This document shows, piece by piece, positions 29,922-38,501 of a DNA stretch of 64,000 nucleotides. Where the stretch lies: positions 85,390 through 149,389 of the forward strand of contig JAATET010000071.1 of assembly GCA_015655545.1 (NCBI GenBank), written 5' to 3'. The DNA is from Chthoniobacterales bacterium (GTDB taxonomy: Bacteria; Verrucomicrobiota; Verrucomicrobiia; Chthoniobacterales; JAATET01). A program made the position numbers and the translations under genes. The number at the start of each line of letters is the position of its first letter. Within the stretch, counting starts at the first letter, position 1. Under the pieces are notes generated by a model, which worked only from the letters and a program-made list of their open reading frames with translations, did not search any database and was not told the DNA's origin.

Positions 29922-32900
29922 CTACCGCGTGCGGGTGACGGTGATCTTCGCGGGAGCGGAGTCGCCGCCGGGACCGTGGGCGGTGACGGTGATTTTGTTT
30001 TTGCCTGGCTTGAGCTTCCGGGCGGTGAATTTCCACGCGGAGGTGCCGGTGGCTTGCTTCGGCTTGGCTTTCTTGCCGCTGCCGATCTGGTAGGTGACGC
30101 TCGTCACCGGGCCTGTCGTGTGGCCCGCGATCTTGATCTTCGCTTTGTCGGTGGTGCGTTTTTTCGCGCCGGCGATGGTGAGCGTCGGCTTGGCGACGCT
30201 CTGGGGCGTGTCGGTGCCGGGGAACGCTTCTTCCGGAATCGGCTTGCCGACCGCGCTGATGCTGAAGCGGAGCAGGCCGGCGCTGTCGGCCTGGTAGGCT
30301 CCGCCGCCGGGCTGGATGGTGATGTCGGCTCCGTCGCCGGCGGCGGTCGGCGTGGTGGTGACGTTGTAGCTGGTGCCGGGGGTGAGGCCGCAGATGTAGT
30401 GCTTCCCGGGAATGGGCGGCGCGGGGTAGGTGGTGCCGGTGAAGGTGCCGCTCACGGCGGCCTTGGCATCGACGGGAAACAGGACGGTGGAGGTGCCGAG
30501 GGTGACGCCGTCGAAGGCGGCGCCGGATGTGCTGGCGAGGCGGCCGGGCACGATGCGGTCGGCGGCGGTGTCGGTGCCCTGGAGGACGTGGAGGAACCGG
30601 ACGTCAGTGGGGTTGCTCGGGTCCTCGACGACGAGCCGGCCAACGGAGGGCTCGAGCCCCGCGATGATGGTGATAGTGTGCTTGTTATTCGCGTCGAGTT
30701 CAGAAACGTAGCTCACCGTAGCGGCGGCGGGCAGCATGGTCTGCACGGTGAAGTGCTGGCCGCCCGGGGTGACGGCGGTAGCGAGCTTCCTGGTGGCATC
30801 GATCGTGGGGACGACGGTGAGGCAGAGATTAAACCGCTTGAAAAGCCCCGGGTGGAGGCTCGTGGCGCGGTCGTAGACGACGGCGATGTCGGGCGCGTCC
30901 GTGGAGGCAGGCCGCAGCCACACGACGGAGCGGCTGGCATTCTGGATGTCGGTCAGGACGTTGCCAGCGACGAAGGGGTCGGCGTGGTTGAAGAGCAGCG
31001 TCATATCCGTCTGCGCATAGGCGTAGTCGGGACCAGTGGTGGCAAGGGTGACGGGGTCGCCGGCGTTGCCGCCGTTGTTGTATTGCGAGCCGAGCGCGAA
31101 GAAGGTCTTGAGCCGCGAGTCGGTGAAGGGCGGCGTGCCGGTGGAGGACCAGTTCTTCAGCGACAGGGTGTTGTGCCAGAGCGTCGATTGGCCGACGTTG
31201 TAGCCGTCGTAGTTCGAGAGTTCTTTGGTGAGCCACTCGCCCTTGCGGTAAAGCTCGAACTGGCCGCCGTCGCAGTTCTGGTGATTGATGGTGATGTAGC
31301 CGCTGCGGAAAGTGAACATGCTGGCCTGCGGACCCCAATCGGTGCGGCTGAGCAGCCGGCCCATGCCGGGATCGTAGAAATCGACGGGCAGGCTGGGGCG
31401 CGGATCCGTCGGGGTGAGTGCGGCGGGGTCGGTGGGGTCGAAGAGCAGGAAGTAGACGATCGACTCGCTGGTGCCGTAGGGGTTCTGGACGCGGGAGATG
31501 AGCTTCGCGGCGCCGCCCTCGACGCCGTGGAGGGCGAGCCAACGAGCGGCCTGGAGGTGGGTGGTGAGTCCCCTGCTCTGCTCGTTGAGCGCGATCAGGG
31601 CGAAGTTCAGCATGAAGTCGGGGCTGACATAGATGCGGAGGGAGTCGCCGAAATTCGCGATCTGATACACGGGGCCCATGTAGGCGAGGCCGAGGGGCAC
31701 CTGCGCGGCGGGCACCATGGTGGAGAGGAAGCCGTGAATGTAGCGGTCCCACACCGGGGCGCCGATGAGGGCGATTTGCTTGCCGCTGATCGCGGGGTCG
31801 TCATACCCGGCGGTCTGGAGCGCGAGGAGCTGGCCGAGGGTGTAGGCGACGGCGTGGCTGTAGAACCCGCCCTCGGGGGCGATGCCGCCGCTGGCGAGGC
31901 CGACGTCACTATCGGCGGGCAGACCGGGGTAGGCGGCGCGCACGGCGGCTGGCTCGCCGAGCATGGAGTATTGCTGGTAGAGCCAGGCGCCGGTGGCATT
32001 CGCCAGATAGCTGCGCAGGGTGTTGCCGAGGATGGCCTCGGGCTTGGCGGCATCGAGCGGCGGGTCGTCCGCGGGATCGAGCGCGAGGGGCATCATGGTA
32101 ATGAGGCGGGCGTGGTTCTCGTAGAAATTGTTGGTCGCGACGCGGCGGGCCTTGCCGCCGGGTAGGAGCGCAGTGCTGTTCATCACGCCCACGGGCTCGG
32201 GGTGGCCGGTGATGTCGGGGACGACGGCGTGGAGGCAATCGTCGGCCCACAGCATGAAGACCTGGCGGATAATGGCCTTATCCTGCGCGGTGAGGATGGT
32301 GACGGGCTGGCCGTTCGCATCGGTCACGCCCTGGAGCCAGTCGACGACGAGCGGCAGAGCCTCGCCGATGCCATTCTGGCGCTCGCGGAGGGCGAAGAAG
32401 GGGTCTCGGAAGGGCTGCCCGGCCGCGTGGCCAAGCTTCGCCAGGTTCATCTGATACATGAGGAGGTCGCGCGCGTAACCGGCGTAGGTCGCGCGGGCGG
32501 CGGGGTCCGGATCGATAAGGGCGAAGAAGGCGAGGATGAGCGCGTGGTGGTCGCTCACGAGATCGTAGTTCGCGGGGGAGTTGCCCGAGAGGTTCGAGCC
32601 GGAGTAGCCGTAAACGTCGCCTTTGTCGGGATACGGCGAGGCGGCCTGGCCCGGGGAACCCGGTTGGCTATTCGGGAAGCACCACTGATGCGCGGTAATG
32701 GCGGTCTTGAGCGTCTCTCGCAGACCCTTTTGATAGACGTCGTTCCCCGTCACGGCCCAGCTCCGCAAGCGGGCGATGTCGCCCTTCGTCACCCACATGC
32801 GCGGGTGCGTCGCCACGGGCTGCGGGATGGGCGCGGGCGTGAAGTAGAGCGCGCTCACGCTCACATTGGCGGCGGGCATCTTGAACGTGGTCGTCGTGCT

Positions 32901-33152
32901 CGTGGCGCTGTCGAACGTGGCGTTGCCGGCCCAATTCTGGAACCACTGTCCCGCGGGCGCGGGGTTCGCCACGAGCGTGATGACCGCGCCCTGCGAGTAG
33001 TTCCCGCTCGCGGCGCCGTTCGCGGTGCCATTGGCGACAGTCACGGTGTAAGCGCCGGCCTGCGCGGCGAGCCCGGCTAGGGCCGCGAGCAGGGCGGCTG
33101 CGCGGCGGAGCTTGAGTGGGGATGGGTAAACTGCGCGGCGTGGTTTTTTCAT
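29922..33152 (-). CDS. Secreted heparinase/alginate-lyase-like protein with C-terminal array module
   Basis: Large ORF with THPRMWVTKGDIARLRSWAVTG..., HQNCDGGQFELYRKGEWLTKELSNYDGY, HNTLSLKNW (polysaccharide-lyase-like); ends LTIAGAKKRTTDKAKIKIAGHTTGPVTSVTYQIG...LKPGKNKITVTAHGPGGDSAPAKITVTRTR. Confidence 0.8.
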   Translation of the reverse strand: MKKPRRAVYPSPLKLRRAAALLAALAGLAAQAGAYTVTVANGTANGAASGNYSQGAVITLVANPAPAGQWFQNWAGNATFDSATSTTTTFKMPAANVSVSALYFTPAPIPQPVATHPRMWVTKGDIARLRSWAVTGNDVYQKGLRETLKTAITAHQWCFPNSQPGSPGQAASPYPDKGDVYGYSGSNLSGNSPANYDLVSDHHALILAFFALIDPDPAARATYAGYARDLLMYQMNLAKLGHAAGQPFRDPFFALRERQNGIGEALPLVVDWLQGVTDANGQPVTILTAQDKAIIRQVFMLWADDCLHAVVPDITGHPEPVGVMNSTALLPGGKARRVATNNFYENHARLITMMPLALDPADDPPLDAAKPEAILGNTLRSYLANATGAWLYQQYSMLGEPAAVRAAYPGLPADSDVGLASGGIAPEGGFYSHAVAYTLGQLLALQTAGYDDPAISGKQIALIGAPVWDRYIHGFLSTMVPAAQVPLGLAYMGPVYQIANFGDSLRIYVSPDFMLNFALIALNEQSRGLTTHLQAARWLALHGVEGGAAKLISRVQNPYGTSESIVYFLLFDPTDPAALTPTDPRPSLPVDFYDPGMGRLLSRTDWGPQASMFTFRSGYITINHQNCDGGQFELYRKGEWLTKELSNYDGYNVGQSTLWHNTLSLKNWSSTGTPPFTDSRLKTFFALGSQYNNGGNAGDPVTLATTGPDYAYAQTDMTLLFNHADPFVAGNVLTDIQNASRSVVWLRPASTDAPDIAVVYDRATSLHPGLFKRFNLCLTVVPTIDATRKLATAVTPGGQHFTVQTMLPAAATVSYVSELDANNKHTITIIAGLEPSVGRLVVEDPSNPTDVRFLHVLQGTDTAADRIVPGRLASTSGAAFDGVTLGTSTVLFPVDAKAAVSGTFTGTTYPAPPIPGKHYICGLTPGTSYNVTTTPTAAGDGADITIQPGGGAYQADSAGLLRFSISAVGKPIPEEAFPGTDTPQSVAKPTLTIAGAKKRTTDKAKIKIAGHTTGPVTSVTYQIGSGKKAKPKQATGTSAWKFTARKLKPGKNKITVTAHGPGGDSAPAKITVTRTR

Positions 33153-33191
33153 CGGGTGGTTGGAAATGGGAGTCGAAGGGATGACCACGGC

Positions 33192-34913
33192 CTACGCGCG
33201 TCGAGTGTGCGCGGAGCGCCAGCGAGTGAGGGCGAGGATGCCGAGTGCGACGCCGAGGAGGCCGTAGGTGCCGGGCTCGGGCACCGCGGCATAGTTGAGC
33301 TGGAGGCTGTTGCCGACCTGCGAGAGTGTCCAGATGCTGCCGGGCTGGGTGGAGTTCGCGAAGCCGGCGAGGCCGATGGCGAATTGATCCGGGTCGAACG
33401 CCCAGCCGGTGGCGGCGGTGGCGATGATCCAGCTTTGGCTGAGGGCGGGGTCGAAGTGGACGGCGGCGCCGACGGCGGTGCCGTTCAAGGACTGGACGTG
33501 AATGGTGAACCTGGCCTCGGAGGTGCTGGTGATCGTGAGGGGGCCGCCGATGGAGAGGAAGTCCCAGCCCGCGCCGGCGGCGCCGGTCGCGTCGGCGAGA
33601 TTCCAGACGTATCGGCCGCCGGAGCCCCATGTCTCGGCGCCGGTGGTGAGGGTGGTGGGGAGGTAGCCGGCGGTGCTGCCGGAGGCGCCGGGGGAGATGG
33701 CGCCGCCGTCGAGGATGCTCAAGGGGCCGGTGATGCCGTGGCCGCCGAGGGTGCCCGCGCCCTGGATGACAATGGGCGAGCCGGCGGAAAGGGAGCCATG
33801 CACGATGAGCCTGCCTCCGGTGACGTTGGTGGGGCCGGTGTAGGTGCTCGCGCCGGTGAGGATGGTGGCGCCGGGGCCGGCCTGGGTGAAGCCGCCGTCG
33901 CCGCTGATGACGCCGCCGAGGGTGGTGGTAGTGCCGGCGCTCTGCCGGCCCTCGACGAGGCCGGCATTCGCGATGTTGTTGGGCAGGGTGGCGGTGGTGT
34001 TGAAGGCGAGTGTGCCGCCGGGGGCGATGGAGACGGCACTACTAACGAGGATGGAGCCGGCGGCGCCGTTGCCGATCTGCAAAGTGCCGGCGTTCACGGT
34101 GGTGGCGCCGGCGTAGGAATTCGTGGCGGTGAAGAGGGTGGTGCCGGGGCCGGTCTGGGTGAAGCTGCCTGAGATGCCGAGTATGGCGGCGGAGAAGGTG
34201 GTGGTGACGCCGGCGCTCTGGCGGCCCTCGACGAGGCCGTTGTTGTTGATGAAGCTGGAGTAGGTGCTCGGGGTATTGAAGGCCACGGTCGCGCCCACGG
34301 ACACGACGATGGCGTTGCTGGCGAGCGAGCCGGAAATGCCGTCGCCGATCTGCAAGGTGCCTTCGGTGACCTGGGTGGCGAAACCATAGGTATTCGCGCC
34401 GGTGAGGATGACGGTGCCGGGGGTGGTTTTCGTGAGCAGGGCCAGGCCCCCGAGGCTGGCGGAGACGGTGCCGGACTGAACCACGAAATCGGAGCCGCTG
34501 AGCGTGCCGCTGCCGATGATGGAACCGCCGGCGAGGGTGACGGCGCCGACGGTCTCGGTGTAGCCGGAGAGGTCGAATGTGCCGCCGGCGCCGATGGTGA
34601 GGGCGCCGGTATTGGCGATGCGCTCGTTGGCCGAGATGGCAAGGGTGCCGGCGCTCACGGTGGTGAGGCCGGTGTAGGTGTTGCTGCCGGAAAGGAAGAG
34701 GGTGCCGAGGCCGACTTTGATCACCTGGCCGTTGCCGCTGATGATGCCGCTCTGGATGGCGGTGCCGCTGGCGACGGAAAGCGTGATCGCGCCCGGCGCG
34801 GTGGTGGTGTAGTTGGTCGAATCGGCCAGGCCGTTCAAGTAATCGACGGTTTGCTGGGCGTGGAGCGAGGCGGCCGAAGCGAGAAACGCCAGGACAAGGG
34901 AATGTTTTTTCAT
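33192..34913 (-). CDS. Autotransporter-associated beta-strand repeat protein with PEP-CTERM anchor
   Basis: Repeated GANTYTGxTTVxAGTLQIG units; C-terminus AAVPEPGTYGLLGVALGILALTRWRSAHTRRA. Confidence 0.87.
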   Translation of the reverse strand: MKKHSLVLAFLASAASLHAQQTVDYLNGLADSTNYTTTAPGAITLSVASGTAIQSGIISGNGQVIKVGLGTLFLSGSNTYTGLTTVSAGTLAISANERIANTGALTIGAGGTFDLSGYTETVGAVTLAGGSIIGSGTLSGSDFVVQSGTVSASLGGLALLTKTTPGTVILTGANTYGFATQVTEGTLQIGDGISGSLASNAIVVSVGATVAFNTPSTYSSFINNNGLVEGRQSAGVTTTFSAAILGISGSFTQTGPGTTLFTATNSYAGATTVNAGTLQIGNGAAGSILVSSAVSIAPGGTLAFNTTATLPNNIANAGLVEGRQSAGTTTTLGGVISGDGGFTQAGPGATILTGASTYTGPTNVTGGRLIVHGSLSAGSPIVIQGAGTLGGHGITGPLSILDGGAISPGASGSTAGYLPTTLTTGAETWGSGGRYVWNLADATGAAGAGWDFLSIGGPLTITSTSEARFTIHVQSLNGTAVGAAVHFDPALSQSWIIATAATGWAFDPDQFAIGLAGFANSTQPGSIWTLSQVGNSLQLNYAAVPEPGTYGLLGVALGILALTRWRSAHTRRA

Positions 34914-34927
34914 AGGGTGTGGGCTGG

Positions 34928-34975
34928 TTATGGTTTGCGGGTGACGGTGAGTTTGTTTCTGCCGGGCTGGAACGG
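34928..34975 (-). pseudogene. Internally deleted relic of the C-terminal array module
   Basis: Minus strand reads FQPGRNKLTVTRKP*, equal to module end KPGKNKITVTAHGPGGDSAPARLTVTRKP with 16 codons missing between the two (I/L)TVT repeats. Confidence 0.75.
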
Positions 34976-34987
34976 GCCTTTGATTGG

Positions 34988-35090
34988 GGAAACGCGTTGC
35001 GCCGGGTTGGAAACGCGTTGCACCGGGTTGGAAACGCGTTGCGCCGGGTTGGAAACGCGTTGCGCCGAATTGGAAACGCGTTGCGTTTGG
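34988..35090. repeat. 21-bp tandem repeat, ~5 copies
   Basis: GGAAACGCGTTGCGCCGGGTT repeated at 34988, 35009, 35030, 35051, 35072 (last partial); each carries the palindrome AACGCGTT. Confidence 0.95.
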
Positions 35091-35115
35091 AGCCGCCCGT
35101 CTTTAAGGTGCGGGC

Positions 35116-35313
35116 ATGAGCGCGAGCGAGATACTGGTCTCCCTGCCGAGCCTCTCGGACGAGGATTTGCGGCAGGTCGCGTATTCGCTCGACCGCGTGC
35201 TGCGGGAGCGCCGCCCTCCGGTGATCGACGATGCCTACGGCACGCTGACCGAGGAGGACGTGACGACCGTGGTGGCGGAGGCGTGGGACGAGCTCGATGG
35301 GCGCGGAGCCTAG
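35116..35313 (+). CDS. Putative antitoxin partner of MazF/PemK-like toxin
   Basis: 65-aa acidic ORF MSASEILVSLPSLSDEDLRQVAYSLDRVLRERRPPVIDDAYGTL...; overlaps the MazF-like ORF by 17 nt. Confidence 0.7.
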   Translation: MSASEILVSLPSLSDEDLRQVAYSLDRVLRERRPPVIDDAYGTLTEEDVTTVVAEAWDELDGRGA

Positions 35314-35617
35314 GCGCGGCGAGGTCTGGCAGGTCGATCTCGGCATCGCCGGAAAGGTGCGCCCGGCCCTCGTGGTAAGCGCGCCGATCTCCGAGGCGGA
35401 CTACGCCTTGATCGCCGTGGTGCCGCACACCACGCAGCTCCATCGCACCCGCTACGAAGTCGTCCTCGCCGTGCCCGCGCTCAAGGAGGGCTGCTTCAAC
35501 CTCCAGGGTCTCGCCGCCCTCCCGCCCAGCCGTTTTCTGCGCCGCATCTGCACGCTCCCCGAGCCGCAGATGGCGGAGATCGCCGCCGGCCTGCGCCGCT
35601 GGTTGCCGGTGGAGTGA
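35297..35617 (+). CDS. MazF/PemK-like toxin
   Basis: PRRGEVWQVDLGIAGKVRPALVVSAPISEADYALIAVVPHTTQLHRTRYEV: PemK/MazF fold signature. Confidence 0.87.
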   Translation: MGAEPRRGEVWQVDLGIAGKVRPALVVSAPISEADYALIAVVPHTTQLHRTRYEVVLAVPALKEGCFNLQGLAALPPSRFLRRICTLPEPQMAEIAAGLRRWLPVE

Positions 35618-35635
35618 GACAGGCATGTCGGATAG

Positions 35636-37018
35636 CTAGGGCTTCCTCGTGACGGTGAGCCGCGCGGGGGCGGAGTCGCCGCCGGGGCCGTGCGCGATCG
35701 CGGTGATTTTGTTTTTGCCGGGCTTGAGCGCGGCCTTGAGGCTCCACGAGGCGGTTCCCCTCGCCTTCACGGTTTTCCTGCCGATCTTGGCCGTCACGCT
35801 CGTCACCTGCCCCGTGGCCTTGCCCTTGATCGTCACCTTCGCCTTCGCCGTGGTGAGCTTCTTCGCGCCGGTGATCTTCACCGCCGGCCTGGCGGCGGGC
35901 GCGGGCGGCGGCACGACCGTCTTTACGGGGCGGAGCAGGAAGCCGAGCTGCGTGGTGCCGTCGGGCGCCGTGCCGTAGCCGCAGATCTCGCCGGCGGCGT
36001 TGATGCCGGTCGCCTCGGTATCCGTCCAGCCGGAGTTCGGCACGAGGTCGTCGAGGTCGTAGAGCGTGCCTCCCGTGTAGAGAAAGACACGCGACCCATT
36101 GTTGTCTGACACGGTTCCCACGACCTGCCCCGAGTCGTTGATGCCCGCCGCGTAGCTGTCGGTGCCGCTCGGGAGGTCGCCCAGCTCGCGCATCTTCGGC
36201 GTGGCTTTCTCGTCGTAGAGGAACGCGCGCTTGGTGGCATCGCCGGCCGGCCGGGAGACGCCGACGATTTGCCCGGAGCCGTTGATCGCCGTCGCCTCGC
36301 TGCCGCTGCCGCCGAGAGTGCCCAGCTCCGCCGGAGGGGGGCGCACGCCGTGCGAGCCGGGCAGCCAGCGCACGGCACGGCGAACGACGAAATTGCTCGA
36401 GGAAGATGTCGCGCCGACGACCACCCCCTGGTCGTTGATCGCGGCGGCGGCAGAATAGGGAACGCCCGCGACGGCGGGCAGCGCGACCATCCCCCCGGCG
36501 GCCGTCCAGATAAATGCGCGATTCTCGCTGCCGACGTAGGAATACCCGACGACGGCCCCGCTTTTGTTGATGCCGCGGGCCTCGCTCGCGAGGTAGCCCG
36601 CCAGGTAATCCCCTTGATTGGCGGCTGGCGCACTGGGGGCGGTAAGGCTGCCGAGCGTGGCCATCGCGCCGCCGGCGGGCACGAGAATGGCGCGCAGGTT
36701 GCCGCTGGCCGTGGCGTTCGACGAGCCGGCGAGCTGCCCGGCGGCGTCGATGGCAAACGCGAAGCACAGGTCGCCAGTGCCGGGCAGGCTGCCGTGGTAG
36801 GCGAGCTTGCCGTCGCGGCTCCAGAGGGCGCCTTGACCAAGATTCTCGGTATCGTAGGAGTTCCCCGCCATCTGCCCGGAGGCATTGATGGCATTTGCCT
36901 GGCTAAAGCCGCCGCCGAGATCCTCAAGCGGGATGAGCGTGTAACGCGGCGCGGCGGCTTGGGCGAGGCCGAGAGCGCCAAGAAATGCGAGGGCGTGGGC
37001 GAGGAATGGGGTCTTCAT
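35636..37018 (-). CDS. Secreted HAF-repeat protein with C-terminal array module (K-subtype)
   Basis: Signal peptide MKTPFLAHALAFLGALGLAQAA; AINDQGVVVGATSSS / AINGSGQIVGVSRP repeats; VKITGAKKLTTAKAKVTIKGKATGQVTSVTAKIGRKTVKARGTASWSLKAALKPGKNKITAIAHGPGGDSAPARLTVTRKP. Confidence 0.88.
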   Translation of the reverse strand: MKTPFLAHALAFLGALGLAQAAAPRYTLIPLEDLGGGFSQANAINASGQMAGNSYDTENLGQGALWSRDGKLAYHGSLPGTGDLCFAFAIDAAGQLAGSSNATASGNLRAILVPAGGAMATLGSLTAPSAPAANQGDYLAGYLASEARGINKSGAVVGYSYVGSENRAFIWTAAGGMVALPAVAGVPYSAAAAINDQGVVVGATSSSSNFVVRRAVRWLPGSHGVRPPPAELGTLGGSGSEATAINGSGQIVGVSRPAGDATKRAFLYDEKATPKMRELGDLPSGTDSYAAGINDSGQVVGTVSDNNGSRVFLYTGGTLYDLDDLVPNSGWTDTEATGINAAGEICGYGTAPDGTTQLGFLLRPVKTVVPPPAPAARPAVKITGAKKLTTAKAKVTIKGKATGQVTSVTAKIGRKTVKARGTASWSLKAALKPGKNKITAIAHGPGGDSAPARLTVTRKP

Positions 37019-37032
37019 GGGCGTGGGTTTTT

Positions 37033-38475
37033 CTATTTGCGGATGACGGTGAGGCGCGCGGGGGCGGAGTCGCCGCCGGGGCCGTGGGCGATCACGGTGA
37101 TTTTGTTTTTGCCGGGCTTGAGTGCGGCCTTGAGGCTCCAGCTCTCGGTGCCTTTCGCTCTCACAGTTTTCTTCCCGACTTTGGCGGTGACGCTCGTTAC
37201 CTGCCCCGTGGCCTTGCCTTTGATCGTGAGCTTGGCCTTCGTCGTGGTGAGCGCTTTCTTGCCGGTGATCTTCACTGCCGGCCTGGCAGCGGGCACGGGC
37301 TTCGGCGGCGCGGCTGGCTCCAGGGTGGCGCGCCAGGCTTCGTCGTATCCGTTGTGGCGGCCGACGCCGACGATGACCTTGCCGTCGGCGCTGATGGCGG
37401 TGGCGGAGGTGAGCGTCCACCCGGCGAGGTCGATGCCGGCGGCGGCCAGCACCTCGGGGATGGAGCGCATGCCGTGCTCCGCGTCCCAGACGAAGGCCTC
37501 GTAGCCGCTTTCAACCGCGCCCTGGCCCACGACGATCGCGCCGTCGGCCGAGACGCCGTCGGCCGAGCTGTTGAAATCCCCGCCGGGCAGGTCACCGAAA
37601 CCCACCATGCCGTCCCCCTGCGTCCAGCGGAAGGCCTCGTAGCCATCGGCGCCAAGGCCGCCGTAGCCGACCACGACATTGCCATCGGCCGAGACCGCGA
37701 AGGCGGAGCTGTCGGAGATGCCGACGGCGAGATTGCCGAGGCCCACCATGCCGCCGGCGGCCGTCCAGCGGAAGGCCTCGGTGCCATTCACGACGTGGCT
37801 CTGGCCGACGACCACGCTGCCATCGGCCGAGACGGCATAGGCGTAGCTCTCGGGCGTGGCGCTGGGCGCGATCTCGCCCAGCCCCGTGAGGCCCACGAGT
37901 GCATTCACCCACCGGAAGGCCTCGATTTTGCCGCTGGCGCTGTAGCCGACGACGACCTTCCCATCGGCGGAGACGTCGGTGGCGGAGCTGTAAAACGTGC
38001 CGCCGGGGAGATCGCCCAGCCCCACCATCGGCCCGCCCACGACGAGGCGGAAGGCAACGGTGCCACTCGCGCTCGTGCCATAGCCGACGATCACGCTGCC
38101 GTCGGCCGAGACCCCGGAGGCGGAGCTCTCGAAGCCGCCGTTATCGAGGTCGCCAAGGCCCGCCATGCCTCCGGCGGCCGTCCAGCGGAAGGCCTCGATG
38201 CCGTTCCCGCTGTAGCTATCGCCGACGATCACGCCGCCATCGGCCGAGACGGCGGAGGCGTAGCTCCCGACGGGGCCGTCGTCGAGGTCGCCCAGCCCCG
38301 TGAAGGTGGCGGCGCGGCCGAGGGTGAGCGTGGCCGCCGCGAGGGCGGCGAGGAGGAATGGGGTGAGTGAGGTCTTGCCTCCCGGCCACGCGGAAGTCTT
38401 GCCCTGTGGTTTGGAATGCGCTGTGGGGGAGAAGGGGCCCCCTCCCCTTCTGGCGCTGGCGTTCATGGTTTTCAT
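37033..38475 (-). CDS. Secreted HAF-repeat protein with C-terminal array module (K-subtype)
   Basis: Repeated GLGDLPGGxFxSSAxxVSADGxVVVGxSxSxxGxEAFRW; module VKITGKKALTTTKAKLTIKGKATGQVTSVTAKVGKKTVRAKGTESWSLKAALKPGKNKITVIAHGPGGDSAPARLTVIRK. Confidence 0.88.
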   Translation of the reverse strand: MKTMNASARRGGGPFSPTAHSKPQGKTSAWPGGKTSLTPFLLAALAAATLTLGRAATFTGLGDLDDGPVGSYASAVSADGGVIVGDSYSGNGIEAFRWTAAGGMAGLGDLDNGGFESSASGVSADGSVIVGYGTSASGTVAFRLVVGGPMVGLGDLPGGTFYSSATDVSADGKVVVGYSASGKIEAFRWVNALVGLTGLGEIAPSATPESYAYAVSADGSVVVGQSHVVNGTEAFRWTAAGGMVGLGNLAVGISDSSAFAVSADGNVVVGYGGLGADGYEAFRWTQGDGMVGFGDLPGGDFNSSADGVSADGAIVVGQGAVESGYEAFVWDAEHGMRSIPEVLAAAGIDLAGWTLTSATAISADGKVIVGVGRHNGYDEAWRATLEPAAPPKPVPAARPAVKITGKKALTTTKAKLTIKGKATGQVTSVTAKVGKKTVRAKGTESWSLKAALKPGKNKITVIAHGPGGDSAPARLTVIRK

Positions 38476-38501
38476 AAGGTGAGTGGATTTGTTGTGCTGC
38501 C

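Noticed and set aside
29106-32165. 1019-aa plus-strand ORF opposite the lyase-like gene
   Set aside because: Arg/Gly/Glu/Val-rich shadow ORF typical of high-GC antisense frames; the minus-strand frame has a signal peptide and recognisable domains.
34042-35346. 434-aa His/Arg-rich minus ORF overlapping the PATRR gene
   Set aside because: Frame-shifted reading of the repeat protein; extreme composition.
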